Assembly: GCA_009912575.1 (NCBI GenBank)
Contig: WNDP01000014.1
Span: forward strand, 1 to 49,489
Direction of reading: 5' to 3'
Origin: Acinetobacter bereziniae
GTDB lineage: Bacteria; Pseudomonadota; Gammaproteobacteria; Pseudomonadales; Moraxellaceae
DNA length: 49,489 nt
Numbering within the stretch: the first letter of the stretch is position 1; the number at the start of each line of letters is the position of its first letter. A program made the position numbers and the translations under genes. The notes below the pieces were generated by a model. It saw only the letters and a list, made by a program, of their open reading frames with translations, was not told the origin of the DNA and did no database searches. Shown here one piece after another: positions 1 through 7,808 of this stretch.

Positions 1-253
1 TAGCGCGTTGCAGTTCTTTATTTTCACGTTCCAGTTGTTTTATACGTTCTTGATCTGAAAGATGCTGTACTTTAACTGGATTTTGTTGATCCAAATATTT
101 TTGATGCCAAACACGCAGTGTTTCAGGGGTACAACCTATCTTGGGAGCAATAGCAGTGATTGCAGCCCAATTCGATGGATAATCTTTTTCGGATTCAATA
201 ACAAGTTGAACCGCTCTTTCTTTGATTTCAGGGGTATAGTTTGATTTTTTCAT
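1..253 (-). CDS. IS3-family transposase OrfA (partial)
   Basis: Start codon is the ATG at 253-251; 84 codons are visible before the window edge. The protein begins MKKSNYTPEIKERAVQLV and contains a helix-turn-helix of the HTH_Tnp_1 kind (a GCTPETLRVW recognition-helix region near residues 40-50), followed by a leucine-zipper-like segment (QERIKQLERENKELQRA). In the family, OrfA binds the terminal repeats and is joined by frameshifting to OrfB, the DDE catalytic part. OrfB would lie left of the window and cannot be judged. Confidence 0.88.
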   Translation of the reverse strand, partial: MKKSNYTPEIKERAVQLVIESEKDYPSNWAAITAIAPKIGCTPETLRVWHQKYLDQQNPVKVQHLSDQERIKQLERENKELQRA

Positions 254-303
254 CGGAGTAGTTTCTCAGAATGTTGAGTCTCCGACAAACATGGTACGGT
301 TCA
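1..303 (-). mobile_element. IS3-family insertion sequence, terminal part
   Basis: The right-hand end of an IS3-family element that continues beyond the window. Read leftward, it starts with TGAACCGTACC, the kind of terminal inverted repeat used by the IS51 branch of IS3 elements, and about 50 bases later comes the start codon of an OrfA transposase gene. The boundary at 303 is inferred from the terminal TG...CA rule; the other end and the target duplication are outside the window. Immediately right of it lies a flavoprotein gene lacking its N-terminus, so the element probably inserted into that gene or caused a deletion there. Confidence 0.8.
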
Positions 304-732
304 AATATGCATGTAAATATTGCTAGTGTGTCTATCAAGGGAATACCTAACATTACTCCAATAGGAACAGTTTTCTTGAATGATGATGGAACAGGTTTTC
401 TGTTTGATTCATTTTCTCATCAATTAGCAGAAAATCTAAAACAAAATAAAAATGTTTGTATCTGTGCTGTGAACTCAAGCAAAGTTTTTTGGTTCTTGTC
501 ATTCATTAAAGGGCAATTTAACTCTCATCCTGGTGTAAGACTCTATGGTGAGCTTGGGGATTTAAGACCTGCAACAGAACAAGAAAAATTAAAAGTAAAT
601 CTGCGTATTCAGTCCTTAAAGTGGACGAAAGGCAGTAGATTAATTTGGTCTGATTTTACTCATGTTAGAGAGTTTAAGGTTAATAACTATAGGTGGGTAA
701 AATATCCTAATATGATGGATCATTTAATATGA
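304..732 (+). pseudogene. PPOX/FMN-binding split-barrel protein, 5' end removed by IS
   Basis: An open frame of about 143 codons runs from the IS boundary to TGA at 730-732. Its start, around NIASVSIKGIPNITPIGTVF, matches the early beta strands of the pyridoxamine-5'-phosphate-oxidase-like flavoprotein fold (typically 'ATVDENGIPNVSPKGS'), and the rest (GVRLYGELGDL, then a C-terminal FKVNNYRWVKYP) fits a small enzyme of about 150-160 residues. The first 10-20 residues and the natural start are missing, replaced by IS sequence. It may still be translated from ATG 308 or from an IS-provided start, but is probably non-functional. It could be host DNA flanking the prophage or phage cargo. Confidence 0.6.
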
Positions 733-744
733 TGGATCATTTAA
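711..744. repeat. 17-bp tandem direct repeat
   Basis: Two exact head-to-tail copies of TATGATGGATCATTTAA (711-727 and 728-744), followed by a partial TATAATGG. The first copy contains the last codons and the repeat junction supplies the stop codon of the truncated flavoprotein gene. It lies between that gene and the end of the phage lysis operon, close to where a prophage boundary is expected, but no matching sequence was found next to the integrase. Confidence 0.85.
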
Positions 745-771
745 TATAATGGTCTTTATACGAATTAGCCC

Positions 772-1272
772 TCACTCCGAGGGCCATGTTTCATCTAATT
801 TTTCTTTATCAACTCGCTCTGCATCAGCTCGTTCTGCCATTTTTGTATATTCTCTGACGCAATAGCTGAGTACGTTTGATTCGATTTCAATGTACTCAGT
901 TTTGGCTTTACAGGAAGCACTGGACAAGCGACTGCTTGCAATTTTGAGTTGCTTTGACAAGCTGTCAGCGCTGGCATTAGCAAGATCAGCATCAGACTTA
1001 ATTTGCTTAATTTTGGCATTATAGTTTTGCTCCGCTTTTAACTGTTGTTCAGACCATTGTTTTTCTTTCAGCGCTACTGAGGCTTTGGCTTGCTCCGCCA
1101 GTGCTTTAGCTTCAGCTACTTCTGTTTTATATTTTGCATTCAATAATGTGTATTCGCTTTTAAAGTGATTTACACGCCATGATTGAATGCCTAATGCAGT
1201 TATGATCAACAATAAAAAAACCGCCATTGCGATAATGACGGTTTCATAGAATTTTGCTAAGAATGCTTGCAT
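772..1272 (-). CDS. Rz-like inner-membrane spanin
   Basis: A 166-residue protein starting at ATG 1272, which overlaps the endolysin stop (TAATG) and has a GGGGG ribosome site 7 bases upstream; an in-frame GTG at 1290 is less likely. Residues 10-32 form one N-terminal membrane anchor (VIIAMAVFLLLIITALGI), followed by a long Lys/Glu/Ala-rich coiled coil, the usual layout of Rz (i-spanin). A second reading frame inside it encodes a small lipoprotein (Rz1). Together the pair would join inner and outer membranes and disrupt the outer membrane in the last step of lysis. Final gene of the leftward late operon. Confidence 0.8.
   Translation of the reverse strand: MQAFLAKFYETVIIAMAVFLLLIITALGIQSWRVNHFKSEYTLLNAKYKTEVAEAKALAEQAKASVALKEKQWSEQQLKAEQNYNAKIKQIKSDADLANASADSLSKQLKIASSRLSSASCKAKTEYIEIESNVLSYCVREYTKMAERADAERVDKEKLDETWPSE
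795..1019 (-). CDS. Rz1-like outer-membrane lipoprotein spanin, nested in Rz
   Basis: A 74-residue protein wholly inside the Rz gene in another frame. It has a lipoprotein signal (MPKLSKLSLMLILLMPALTAC) with lipobox LTAC, cleavage before Cys21, and a short proline-containing mature part (CPVLPVKPKLS). Embedded Rz1 genes are typical of lambda-type spanin pairs: the lipoprotein sits in the outer membrane and binds the C-terminus of Rz. The combination of nested position, lipobox and prolines makes this a real gene and not a shadow frame. Confidence 0.82.
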   Translation of the reverse strand: MPKLSKLSLMLILLMPALTACQSNSKLQAVACPVLPVKPKLSTLKSNQTYSAIASENIQKWQNELMQSELIKKN

Positions 1273-1781
1273 TACTGTACCCCCATGCACTTGTTATAGC
1301 GATCTTGTTGTCTAGTCCAAACCCCATAGCAACCATTAGACCGCACTGAGCAATCACGCTTTGCTACGTATTTGTATTTCAACAATGAAGCACATGCTTG
1401 TTTGTATTGGCCTGCTTTGAGATTTCTAAGCATTGAAGAATTGCTAAAAGCTCTCATCCCGTATTGATAAGAGAAATCAAGATAAATGTCATATTCAGTC
1501 TGAGATAACTTCACACCTTTCAAAAGATTCTTATAAGTTACCTCAAGCTTTGAAACATCATTTCTAAGCCATTTATCCGCTGTTTCTCGTGAAATAGGAG
1601 GATCTGACATTTTCACTGGTTGACCATTGGGCTTGACTGTAGAGCCATGCCCCTGAGTTGGCACATCGCCTTTGACTGGAATTACAGGTTTAGCTGTATA
1701 GCCCTCATCCTTTTTTACAGCGACAAAAAAAACAGCCGAAGCTGCCAGTAATACTACTGATATTTTAGTCTTGTTTGACAT
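1272..1781 (-). CDS. SAR-type endolysin, GH24-like lysozyme
   Basis: A 169-residue muramidase-type endolysin. Residues 7-22 (ISVVLLAASAVFFVAV) form a weakly hydrophobic signal-anchor-release segment, so it can reach the periplasm through Sec without a holin. The catalytic region is KDEGYTAKPVIPVKGDVP then TQGHGST, with Glu26 as the likely acid and Asp39 and a Thr of 42/48 completing the GH24-type site; this resembles the GDVPTIGYG sub-branch rather than the T4 spacing. Four cysteines near the C-terminus could form disulfides. ATG 1781 has GGGAAG upstream and overlaps the holin end by 17 bases. Confidence 0.82.
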   Translation of the reverse strand: MSNKTKISVVLLAASAVFFVAVKKDEGYTAKPVIPVKGDVPTQGHGSTVKPNGQPVKMSDPPISRETADKWLRNDVSKLEVTYKNLLKGVKLSQTEYDIYLDFSYQYGMRAFSNSSMLRNLKAGQYKQACASLLKYKYVAKRDCSVRSNGCYGVWTRQQDRYNKCMGVQ

Positions 1782-2040
1782 TGCATTCTTCCCTCAATTT
1801 TTTAACTCGCAATAGATGCTCTTCTTTACGCATTTCATGCTCGGCTTTTTCACGGCGGTTTTTAGCAATCGCAAAGTAAAGTTGAATAAATAAACCTATT
1901 AATGCAACACATAGACCAGCCCAAGCGATAACATCAACTTTTGCTAGAAATGCAAAGAATGATGTTGTACCGCTTGCAAGAGTAACTTTCTGTGTTATTG
2001 CAACTGCACTCGCTTCTATTGCGCCTTGTGTTTCAGACAT
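1765..2040 (-). CDS. Phage holin, single membrane segment
   Basis: A 91-residue protein starting MSETQGAIEASAVA; ATG 2040 has a strong GGGGGAAG site 3-8 bases before it, so the 20 codons upstream in frame are not used. One long hydrophobic segment (residues about 32-57, VDVIAWAGLCVALIGLFIQLYFAIA) is followed by a very basic/acidic tail (KNRREKAEHEMRKEEH). Position directly before the endolysin and the topology support a small phage holin or pinholin that sets lysis timing. No detailed family is recognised. Confidence 0.7.
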   Translation of the reverse strand: MSETQGAIEASAVAITQKVTLASGTTSFFAFLAKVDVIAWAGLCVALIGLFIQLYFAIAKNRREKAEHEMRKEEHLLRVKKLREECNVKQD

Positions 2041-2096
2041 ACTTCCCCCTAATTTTTGGCAATAAAAAACACCTTTCGGTGCTATGATTTTTTTGT

Positions 2097-2660
2097 TCAT
2101 GGCAACACAAGTTTGCCGACAGCTTGAGGCTGAATGTAAAATAAACCAGGCAAAAAAGTGTATTGCTGCGTAAGCATTTGATCTACATCGATTGCTGTTT
2201 GCTCATCATAAACTTCTAGATTTGACACATATTTTATAGTTCCATTGTCATTACTACTTGCGAATAGAATAAAAGCAATGGGGGCATAGCTTGGACCAGT
2301 CGCAAAAACTTTGTAATTTTTATCTCTTAGAGTAAAAATAGGGTTAGCATTTCCATAATACTTATGATTAAGCATTCCTCTTATCCATAAGTTTCCATCA
2401 ATTCGAGCTAGTTCAATGCCATGACTGATTCCATTAATGATTACATTTTCAACAGCAATGTTATTTAAAAATCCAACTTGCTCAACTGGAACCCACTCTA
2501 CAGCCAATTGCTCTTTGATATTATCTGCTGAACCTTTCGGATCAGCTCCAACATCCTCAGCATTTAAGACAACATCTCCGCGCTTTCCATTCACTCTCCA
2601 CACGGCATTAACAATATTGCCTAGATTAGGAATTTCACCTAATTTCAATTTAAAGTTCAT
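2097..2660 (-). CDS. Fibre-tip-like phage structural protein
   Basis: A 187-residue protein; ATG 2660 overlaps the previous stop (ATGA), and an in-frame start 10 codons earlier has no support. Residues 16-40 (VNGKRGDVVLNAEDVGADP) carry the 'VNGxxGDVVLxAxDVGA' motif that recurs in phage tail or head fibres. The remainder (VENVIINGISHGIELARIDGNLWIRG...) looks like a beta-rich receptor-binding or domain of unknown specificity. It is the last structural gene before the lysis cassette, after a collagen-like fibre and a small partner. Exact role (tip, host recognition) is inferred from location and motif only. Confidence 0.5.
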   Translation of the reverse strand: MNFKLKLGEIPNLGNIVNAVWRVNGKRGDVVLNAEDVGADPKGSADNIKEQLAVEWVPVEQVGFLNNIAVENVIINGISHGIELARIDGNLWIRGMLNHKYYGNANPIFTLRDKNYKVFATGPSYAPIAFILFASSNDNGTIKYVSNLEVYDEQTAIDVDQMLTQQYTFLPGLFYIQPQAVGKLVLP

Positions 2661-2974
2661 TCCGTAATACTCCCGACAACATTGAAGCAATATTTTTCAG
2701 AGTGTTTGATAAATTCGCCTAGCATTACTTTTAGATCCATTTCAGCAATGCCACGACTCCATTCTGAAGTTTGAACAATGAAAGCGATCTCTCCTATATT
2801 CTGAGTTTGATCAAGCACAGTTAATTCGACAGGATATTTTTTTTCATTGATCTTGATTGAGCTTTTAAAAATCAGCTCATCATTGATTGTAATTGGATTA
2901 CCTTCTTCATCAACATAGACCCATGTTCCAAAAAAGGTGTTACCCAAAGTTATGCTTGGTCTTAATGAGTTCAT
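2657..2974 (-). CDS. Small protein between two fibre genes
   Basis: A 105-residue protein of unknown function. The start taken is ATG 2974 (GAGAAATCA upstream); a TTG at 2992 is also in frame. The sequence alternates short beta-type segments (TFFGTWVYVDEEGNPITI, ELIFKSSIKINEKKYPVELTVLD), similar in style to the BppU/Ig-like N-terminal domains that hook fibres to baseplates, but I cannot assign it to a family. It overlaps the next fibre-like gene by 4 bases (ATGA), implying translational coupling and probably a shared structure. Confidence 0.55.
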   Translation of the reverse strand: MNSLRPSITLGNTFFGTWVYVDEEGNPITINDELIFKSSIKINEKKYPVELTVLDQTQNIGEIAFIVQTSEWSRGIAEMDLKVMLGEFIKHSEKYCFNVVGSITE

Positions 2975-2988
2975 TGATTTCTCACAAT

Positions 2989-3843
2989 TCAAAGTGCAAT
3001 GATAACAATTCTAGGAGCTGAAATTGGTTCATCAGCATTTGCCTTTGGTAAAATGCCAGCCATACCAGACAAATCAGAGCCATAATTCAAACGTTTTGCA
3101 GATAAGCTATCAATGACTACAGTTGTATCAGAAATCATTGCAATTTGAGGGGCATTCACATCACTAGGTTTGAAAATAACATCTGGAATAATCAATTTTA
3201 TTTCTATGTACCAGCGACCTGAACTTGAATGGAAGTTTGGACCACTTGTATATAAATTTGCATTCTTATGTTCTAAAACATTTCCTTGCGAATCTATATA
3301 CACAAACATAGATTTCAGTTTTACATTAACTGTCGGAATACGCCCTGCTGTAAACTGCGCATTACTAGGCAAATAAAATCTGTTTTTATAATACAAATAA
3401 CAAGAAAATGAATCCGTTGTTAATTGCCGTTTGAAAAAATAACCTGCTGCATCATTTAAATTTTGCCCATTAGACGCATCAGGGCTTAACATTGATGACA
3501 TATTGTATGTTGACATGAATGGGCCTGGATCACCTTTGTCTCCCTTTAACCCTTGATCACCTTTGTCACCTTGATTGCCATTAATACCTGGCACACCTTG
3601 ATCGCCTCTATCACCTTTTTGACCTTGTGCGCCATCTTTACCTGGTTGACCATTTACTCCCGGTGCACCGTCTTTACCATCAGCACCGTTCTTACCTGGT
3701 TGCCCGTCCTTGCCTTTTAATAAAGTAGCCTCGGCACTTTTAGATTCATAACTACCATCCTGTTGCTTTTGGCTGATAAGCAGTAAATCTACATCTTGAA
3801 TAAAACTTGCGCGTGGTTTTTGGGATATAGGTTCATTAGCCAT
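2989..3843 (-). CDS. Collagen-like phage fibre protein
   Basis: A 284-residue protein with an N-terminal 43-residue head (MANEPISQKPRASFIQDVDL...), then about 22 Gly-X-Y triplets at residues 44-110 (KGKDGQPGKNGADGKDGAPG and onward, ending DPGPF), then a 170-residue globular C-terminal domain. Gly-X-Y triplets in phages form trimeric rods in tail or head fibres. The DNA of the triplet region is repetitive and could change length by slippage. ATG 3843 is preceded by AAGGTGA. The C-terminal domain is the likely trimerisation or receptor-contact part; no family recognised there. Confidence 0.75.
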   Translation of the reverse strand: MANEPISQKPRASFIQDVDLLLISQKQQDGSYESKSAEATLLKGKDGQPGKNGADGKDGAPGVNGQPGKDGAQGQKGDRGDQGVPGINGNQGDKGDQGLKGDKGDPGPFMSTYNMSSMLSPDASNGQNLNDAAGYFFKRQLTTDSFSCYLYYKNRFYLPSNAQFTAGRIPTVNVKLKSMFVYIDSQGNVLEHKNANLYTSGPNFHSSSGRWYIEIKLIIPDVIFKPSDVNAPQIAMISDTTVVIDSLSAKRLNYGSDLSGMAGILPKANADEPISAPRIVIIAL

Positions 3844-3852
3844 ATATTCACC

Positions 3853-4038
3853 TTATTTTTCAAATGAAATAAATGAGATATCTTCAGCCAATATCAAGTC
3901 GTTAATATCAACTTCAGAGCATAAGTAATGTGTCTGGGGTACTGGATCAACAGAAGTAATAACATCACCATTGACTGCTAATTCGCCAAAAAATAAAGGG
4001 ACTCTTAAGCCCCTTGGTATTTTTTCAAATGGAATCAT
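3853..4038 (-). CDS. 61-residue protein with a tail-sheath-like N-terminus
   Basis: Starts at ATG 4038 with AAAAGGAAATAG upstream. The first 20 residues, MIPFEKIPRGLRVPLFFGEL, align without gaps with the start of the tail sheath encoded at 14306-15814 (MIPFANLPNDVRVPLFYAEV), 11 of 20 identical, while the remaining 41 residues show no resemblance. In contractile sheaths the N-terminal arm links neighbouring subunits. The protein sits between the fibre chaperone and the collagen-like fibre. Function unknown; a sheath-interacting or capping peptide is only a guess. Confidence 0.6.
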   Translation of the reverse strand: MIPFEKIPRGLRVPLFFGELAVNGDVITSVDPVPQTHYLCSEVDINDLILAEDISFISFEK

Positions 4039-4050
4039 TTCTATTTCCTT

Positions 4051-4464
4051 TTATAGCATCATTGCGTTTTCCCAAAGTGCATTCAACTTTTTTTCGTCCA
4101 AGCCTATTAATGCTGCAATACTTAATACTGACTCGCTAAAACGCTCAAAACTTTGTGCATCTTTGTACTCAATACTGATCATTTTGCGCTGTTTTACATC
4201 TTCAATATTAGCAATTGCAGATTCAACCTTTTTATCAAGATCATTCTCAACAAGTGTCAACATGAACTGGCGGCGTGTGAGAGGGTGTAAGGTTTTAAGA
4301 TACACTTGATATTTTTCAGCTTTGGAGAGATATTTTTCAGGATATAAATGTCTATCCACTTCATTATCTGTCATTTGCTTCATATCATCAGTGATAAAAT
4401 CATCTTGTGCATCATCGGATTCAAAGGCATATACTTCGCCATCATTTTTTCTGAAGTATTTCAT
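4051..4464 (-). CDS. Phage tail/fibre assembly protein (chaperone-like)
   Basis: A 137-residue protein starting at ATG 4464, which overlaps the tail-fibre stop (TAATG) and has GGAG 9 bases before it. The N-terminus MKYFRKNDGEVYAFESDDAQ and the middle (LTRRQFMLTLVENDLDKKVESAI, then RKMISIEYKDAQSFER, then LGLDEKKLNALWENA) match the common phage protein found directly after fibre genes, thought to assist fibre assembly or attachment. Location after the fibre supports this. The family has little direct experimental work, so the role is inferred. Confidence 0.6.
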   Translation of the reverse strand: MKYFRKNDGEVYAFESDDAQDDFITDDMKQMTDNEVDRHLYPEKYLSKAEKYQVYLKTLHPLTRRQFMLTLVENDLDKKVESAIANIEDVKQRKMISIEYKDAQSFERFSESVLSIAALIGLDEKKLNALWENAMML

Positions 4465-5501
4465 TAAAATAACTCCGTCCATTTTGTGAAATTCCCTTCA
4501 GCTCTGTAGGTCGATTTTGGTGGTACAATAATAGAGCAAGCTCTCGATGTTCCCCACGCTGTAGTATTAGACAAAGAGTATAAAAAAACTCCATCTGCAA
4601 ACACATTAACCACAGCACCATTTCCACCAGCTTCCAAAAAAATACAGAATTCAATCGGATATGGTTTAGTGTTTGTGTAGGTTGTATGTGAGGCACGATT
4701 AGCAGTCATATCTCGCCACATTTGAGTTGTACCAAATGCACTGTCACCAGTTAGTGTTACCCAGCCTCCTCCAACTTCTGTAGGAGCACGTATTGGCTTA
4801 TCAAAAAAGTAGCATTCAATTCGATTACCAGAAATGGCTGTTATTTGCGTATCTTGTCCATTCGTTGGAGTATTGGGGCTAAAAATAACTCCACCATTTG
4901 GCGAGTCTGTATTAACTCCAAGAACCCCATTTACATGCACATCACCACTTACCACACCACCTGTTTTGTCATATTTCAGGTTAATGTTATTTTGTAATGC
5001 ATTATCTGCGGATGTCCTTTGTCCTATTTCATAATCAATTTTGTTATTCAGCAAGTTATCACTTGAAATACGGGCATCACGTTCGGCTTGTATAATATTT
5101 TCAAACTCACTGGTTCCCATTAAAGCCCAACCAGTTAAGTTATTATTTAAATTATTTTTGTTCCCATCAATAGTACTTACATAGATACGCAAGCCATCAT
5201 CTGAGATCAATTGAGCGCCCTTGTGGTAGCCACCAATTGCATTGGCTAATTCACCACTAAATTTATACTTACCGCCTGCATTTAACCAAACTTGATGTTG
5301 ACTTAAATGGTTAAAAATACCATTAAAGTCATAACCACTTGGTGGAATACCCCCTGCAAGTTTTTTCACCATAGTTTCATAAGGAAAGCCCTTTTCAAAT
5401 GAAGCAGCTCCACGAACATTGGTGGTCTTTGGTATCAAATTTTTTAGATTGCTATTTACAGCAAAGGCAATAGCATTTAACTCTGGCTGAGATAAAGGCA
5501 T
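4464..5501 (-). CDS. Tail fibre protein
   Basis: A 345-residue fibre. Residues 45-115 (KLAGGIPPSGYDFNGIFNHL, QVWLNAGGKYKFSGELANAI, GGYHKGAQLISDDG) are the well-conserved N-terminal domain of phage tail fibres that attach to the baseplate. It is followed by a helical stretch with repeats (AERDARISSDNLLNNKIDYE, QRTSADNALQNNINLKYDKT) and a glycine-rich C-terminal half likely to bind the host surface. ATG 5501 has GGAGTAAAAA upstream. It lies right after the gp48-like baseplate gene, the usual fibre location in Mu-like tails. Confidence 0.82.
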   Translation of the reverse strand: MPLSQPELNAIAFAVNSNLKNLIPKTTNVRGAASFEKGFPYETMVKKLAGGIPPSGYDFNGIFNHLSQHQVWLNAGGKYKFSGELANAIGGYHKGAQLISDDGLRIYVSTIDGNKNNLNNNLTGWALMGTSEFENIIQAERDARISSDNLLNNKIDYEIGQRTSADNALQNNINLKYDKTGGVVSGDVHVNGVLGVNTDSPNGGVIFSPNTPTNGQDTQITAISGNRIECYFFDKPIRAPTEVGGGWVTLTGDSAFGTTQMWRDMTANRASHTTYTNTKPYPIEFCIFLEAGGNGAVVNVFADGVFLYSLSNTTAWGTSRACSIIVPPKSTYRAEGNFTKWTELF

Positions 5502-5516
5502 TTTTTACTCCAATAC

Positions 5517-6203
5517 TTATTTGTAGAATCGACCTTGATTAAATGGCTCCGCATCATCTTCAGCCTCCATAAAGCCAAAAATAGGATCTTCACCAATTTC
5601 TATAAAATCGAATAAAGTTGAATAAAATTGTGTGTGTGCAGGTTTATATCTACTGAGTAGACACATCATTGCAATGTAAGCATTTGAGTTTCTAATCGCA
5701 TTTTCATCTCCTGAAAACTCAACCAATGAAGGGGAGTTAACATCTATAACGACTTTCCAAATGTGCCACCAATCATCAGGTTTAGTGATCAATCCATCTG
5801 GTACATCTACATCAAAATGAGTCGGGGTAAACTCTCGAATAACGATATTAATACCCAGTGATTTGGCGATTGAGATGTAATAGTCATTGCTTTGACCACC
5901 ATTTGCGATCAACTTAGCAACAATGTATTGCCTATTCTGTTCAATTGAATCTGGTGCACCAAAACAAAAATCGGGTATTCCGACTGTTAAGTTCCACTCA
6001 TTGAGTAATTGGGTTGTGGTTGCTGGAAATGCTTCAATTAATAACTGTGATGCATCTGCATCCACCTGTTTAAATGATTGAGCAATACCTTCAATCAAAC
6101 CATGCTGTACGCCTGTTGTTGCACGTGACCAAACTCGACCACGTGGCAATAATGCTTTTATCGCTGCGGTGTATTGTTCAAGCGTATATCTTGATTGCGC
6201 CAT
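5517..6203 (-). CDS. Baseplate protein, Mu gp48/YmfQ family (DUF2313)
   Basis: A 228-residue protein beginning MAQSRYTLEQYTAAIKALLP RGRVW, the characteristic N-terminus of the DUF2313 family (Mu gp48, E. coli YmfQ), with LLNEWNLTVGIPDFC near residue 70. In Mu-type tails this protein ends the baseplate wedge and connects to the tail fibre. It follows the gp47 gene with one base between them and precedes the fibre gene, the same order as in Mu. Confidence 0.82.
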   Translation of the reverse strand: MAQSRYTLEQYTAAIKALLPRGRVWSRATTGVQHGLIEGIAQSFKQVDADASQLLIEAFPATTTQLLNEWNLTVGIPDFCFGAPDSIEQNRQYIVAKLIANGGQSNDYYISIAKSLGINIVIREFTPTHFDVDVPDGLITKPDDWWHIWKVVIDVNSPSLVEFSGDENAIRNSNAYIAMMCLLSRYKPAHTQFYSTLFDFIEIGEDPIFGFMEAEDDAEPFNQGRFYK

Positions 6204-6204
6204 A

Positions 6205-7311
6205 TCAACTCCAATTTATATCACCGAGTACCGCAATTGAACTTGATGCAACAGGAACATCAGCATTAGGAGAAAGAATATTGAAATCATTTACACTTTC
6301 GACTTTATCAACTGCTGCCCATAAAGATGAAATTTGAACTTTTCTACCTGGTGCAGAATTATTTAAAAGTGATTGCTGTAAAGATGTTCTAACTGCTTCT
6401 CGATCTGATTGCCTAACTCCCTGAATACTCAGATTGATTTTTTCCAGTGTAGGAGAAAGCGCATAAACCAAAGCGGTGGTAGGTCTTAATGGATAAATGT
6501 AATTTGCGACAATCAACTGATCACCTGTAGCAGGTGTGTCTCGTTCTTCAGCATTGGCTACCCCATTGCTCCCTTGTGGTAAGCCCATCAGATTATTGTC
6601 ACTACTTTTCACAAGAAAATAGACTCCAACTGTACCAGCACCATAAATTAATGGCACACACCATGCTCTTGTTACACTTGGAACTTCTGTGGCCCATTCT
6701 TCATAATCATTTTTTGCTCCACCTTGAGGTGTTGATTGATATGCAGCAATTACCCGAGCTTTAAAATCTTCCTCACTTTCTATATCTGCACCACCCACAA
6801 TTGGACCCGAAATACCTGAGGAATTCACACCTGAAATCGATTGCTCTAAAGAAAATTGAGTCCCTGCCTCGCAATTTCCATCAACCCCATTCAAACCGTT
6901 AGGATCTGCTAAAGCCTCAACAGTAACAGTAATCAAACCAGCCGTTTGTACTGAATCAATCACAATATATTGCTTACTATCACTACGAATGACTTTTGTA
7001 TCATTGGGAATTACAGCCCCAACCACGGCAGGGAATTGAACAGTACCCAGTGCCTGAGTAGCCGCTTTGCGATACACTCCTCTTAATGCCCCCCAAGCCG
7101 CCAAATATTCATCTGTTGCTGTATATGGGGTTGCTTGAAGCGCAATATAATCTAAGTACCCGTAGTGTTGATGCGTCATACCAGCAACAGTTGTACCAAG
7201 CACATTTAAGTTAGAAAATCTGAGTAATGCATCTGAGTTAGGTAAACTTGAAATGATATTTTGAAGTGATCTTTTTATTAACTCGCTTAATGATGGTCTG
7301 ATAAATGCCAT
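6205..7311 (-). CDS. Baseplate J-like protein (Mu gp47)
   Basis: A 368-residue protein with the Baseplate_J pattern: an N-terminal helical part (FIRPSLSELIKRSL...), a central ALRGVYRKAATQALGTVQFP segment, then EEDFKARVIAAYQSTPQGGA and the DYEEWATEVPSVTRAWCVP motif typical of gp47/gpJ. It forms the wedge ring of the contractile baseplate together with gp46 and gp48. Starts directly behind gp46 (7312) with no gap. Length is normal for the family. Confidence 0.88.
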   Translation of the reverse strand: MAFIRPSLSELIKRSLQNIISSLPNSDALLRFSNLNVLGTTVAGMTHQHYGYLDYIALQATPYTATDEYLAAWGALRGVYRKAATQALGTVQFPAVVGAVIPNDTKVIRSDSKQYIVIDSVQTAGLITVTVEALADPNGLNGVDGNCEAGTQFSLEQSISGVNSSGISGPIVGGADIESEEDFKARVIAAYQSTPQGGAKNDYEEWATEVPSVTRAWCVPLIYGAGTVGVYFLVKSSDNNLMGLPQGSNGVANAEERDTPATGDQLIVANYIYPLRPTTALVYALSPTLEKINLSIQGVRQSDREAVRTSLQQSLLNNSAPGRKVQISSLWAAVDKVESVNDFNILSPNADVPVASSSIAVLGDINWS

Positions 7312-7758
7312 TTACCATAGCTCCTCTGAAATTTCACTTATGATGCTGCCATTTTGTCGATAAGCGATTACCGTCATTCTTAATTGATTGCCGAAAACAA
7401 ATTTGGCTTGAATATCAAATCTAGCCACTACATTGTCATCAAGCATCCATTGAAGGGCCTCGGTTGCATAATTCAAAGCATCATTCTCTATGTTCATTGG
7501 GGCTTTTGATCGATCTAATAGATATAGTCTTGACCCAATTGGATACTGCTGTCCTGTATCACCCCACCACCCACGGCGGTCATTTAATACCGATGTGGTT
7601 GCATCGGGGAGGTCGTCATTAATGTCTGCCAAACGATCTGTAAATAAACTGATTAGTACCGCTGTTCTAACATCATGCCCTGAGCTTAAAACACCATCTT
7701 CAAGAACATAGTTGCCTCGACCATTTTGAGTGTCCCAAACTGTCTGAATATCTGCCAT
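7312..7758 (-). CDS. Baseplate protein GP46 family (Mu gp46)
   Basis: A 148-residue protein. MADIQTVWDTQNGRGNYVLE, LISLFTDRLADINDDLPD and DRRGWWGDTGQQYPIGSRLY are signature stretches of the phage GP46 family, a gpW/gp25-like lysozyme-fold baseplate wedge component (without lysozyme activity). A leftward intrinsic terminator lies just upstream (7774-7797), so its translation unit begins immediately after a hairpin. Confidence 0.88.
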   Translation of the reverse strand: MADIQTVWDTQNGRGNYVLEDGVLSSGHDVRTAVLISLFTDRLADINDDLPDATTSVLNDRRGWWGDTGQQYPIGSRLYLLDRSKAPMNIENDALNYATEALQWMLDDNVVARFDIQAKFVFGNQLRMTVIAYRQNGSIISEISEELW

Positions 7759-7773
7759 TATGTTTTATCCATT

Positions 7774-7797
7774 AAAAAGCCCCTTCTACAGGGGCTT
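7774..7797 (-). terminator. Intrinsic terminator between gp45 and gp46 genes
   Basis: Read leftward: stem AAGCCCC / GGGGCTT (7 bp; 7791-7797 with 7777-7783), loop of 7, then T residues (7773-7778 shared with the stem end). It lies inside the late operon, so late RNA polymerase must be modified or only partly stopped here. Confidence 0.75.
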
Positions 7798-7808
7798 GTA
7801 TATTTCAT

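Noticed and set aside
62-244. Rightward 60-residue frame in the IS
   Set aside because: It is the opposite strand of the OrfA transposase gene, which has family motifs.
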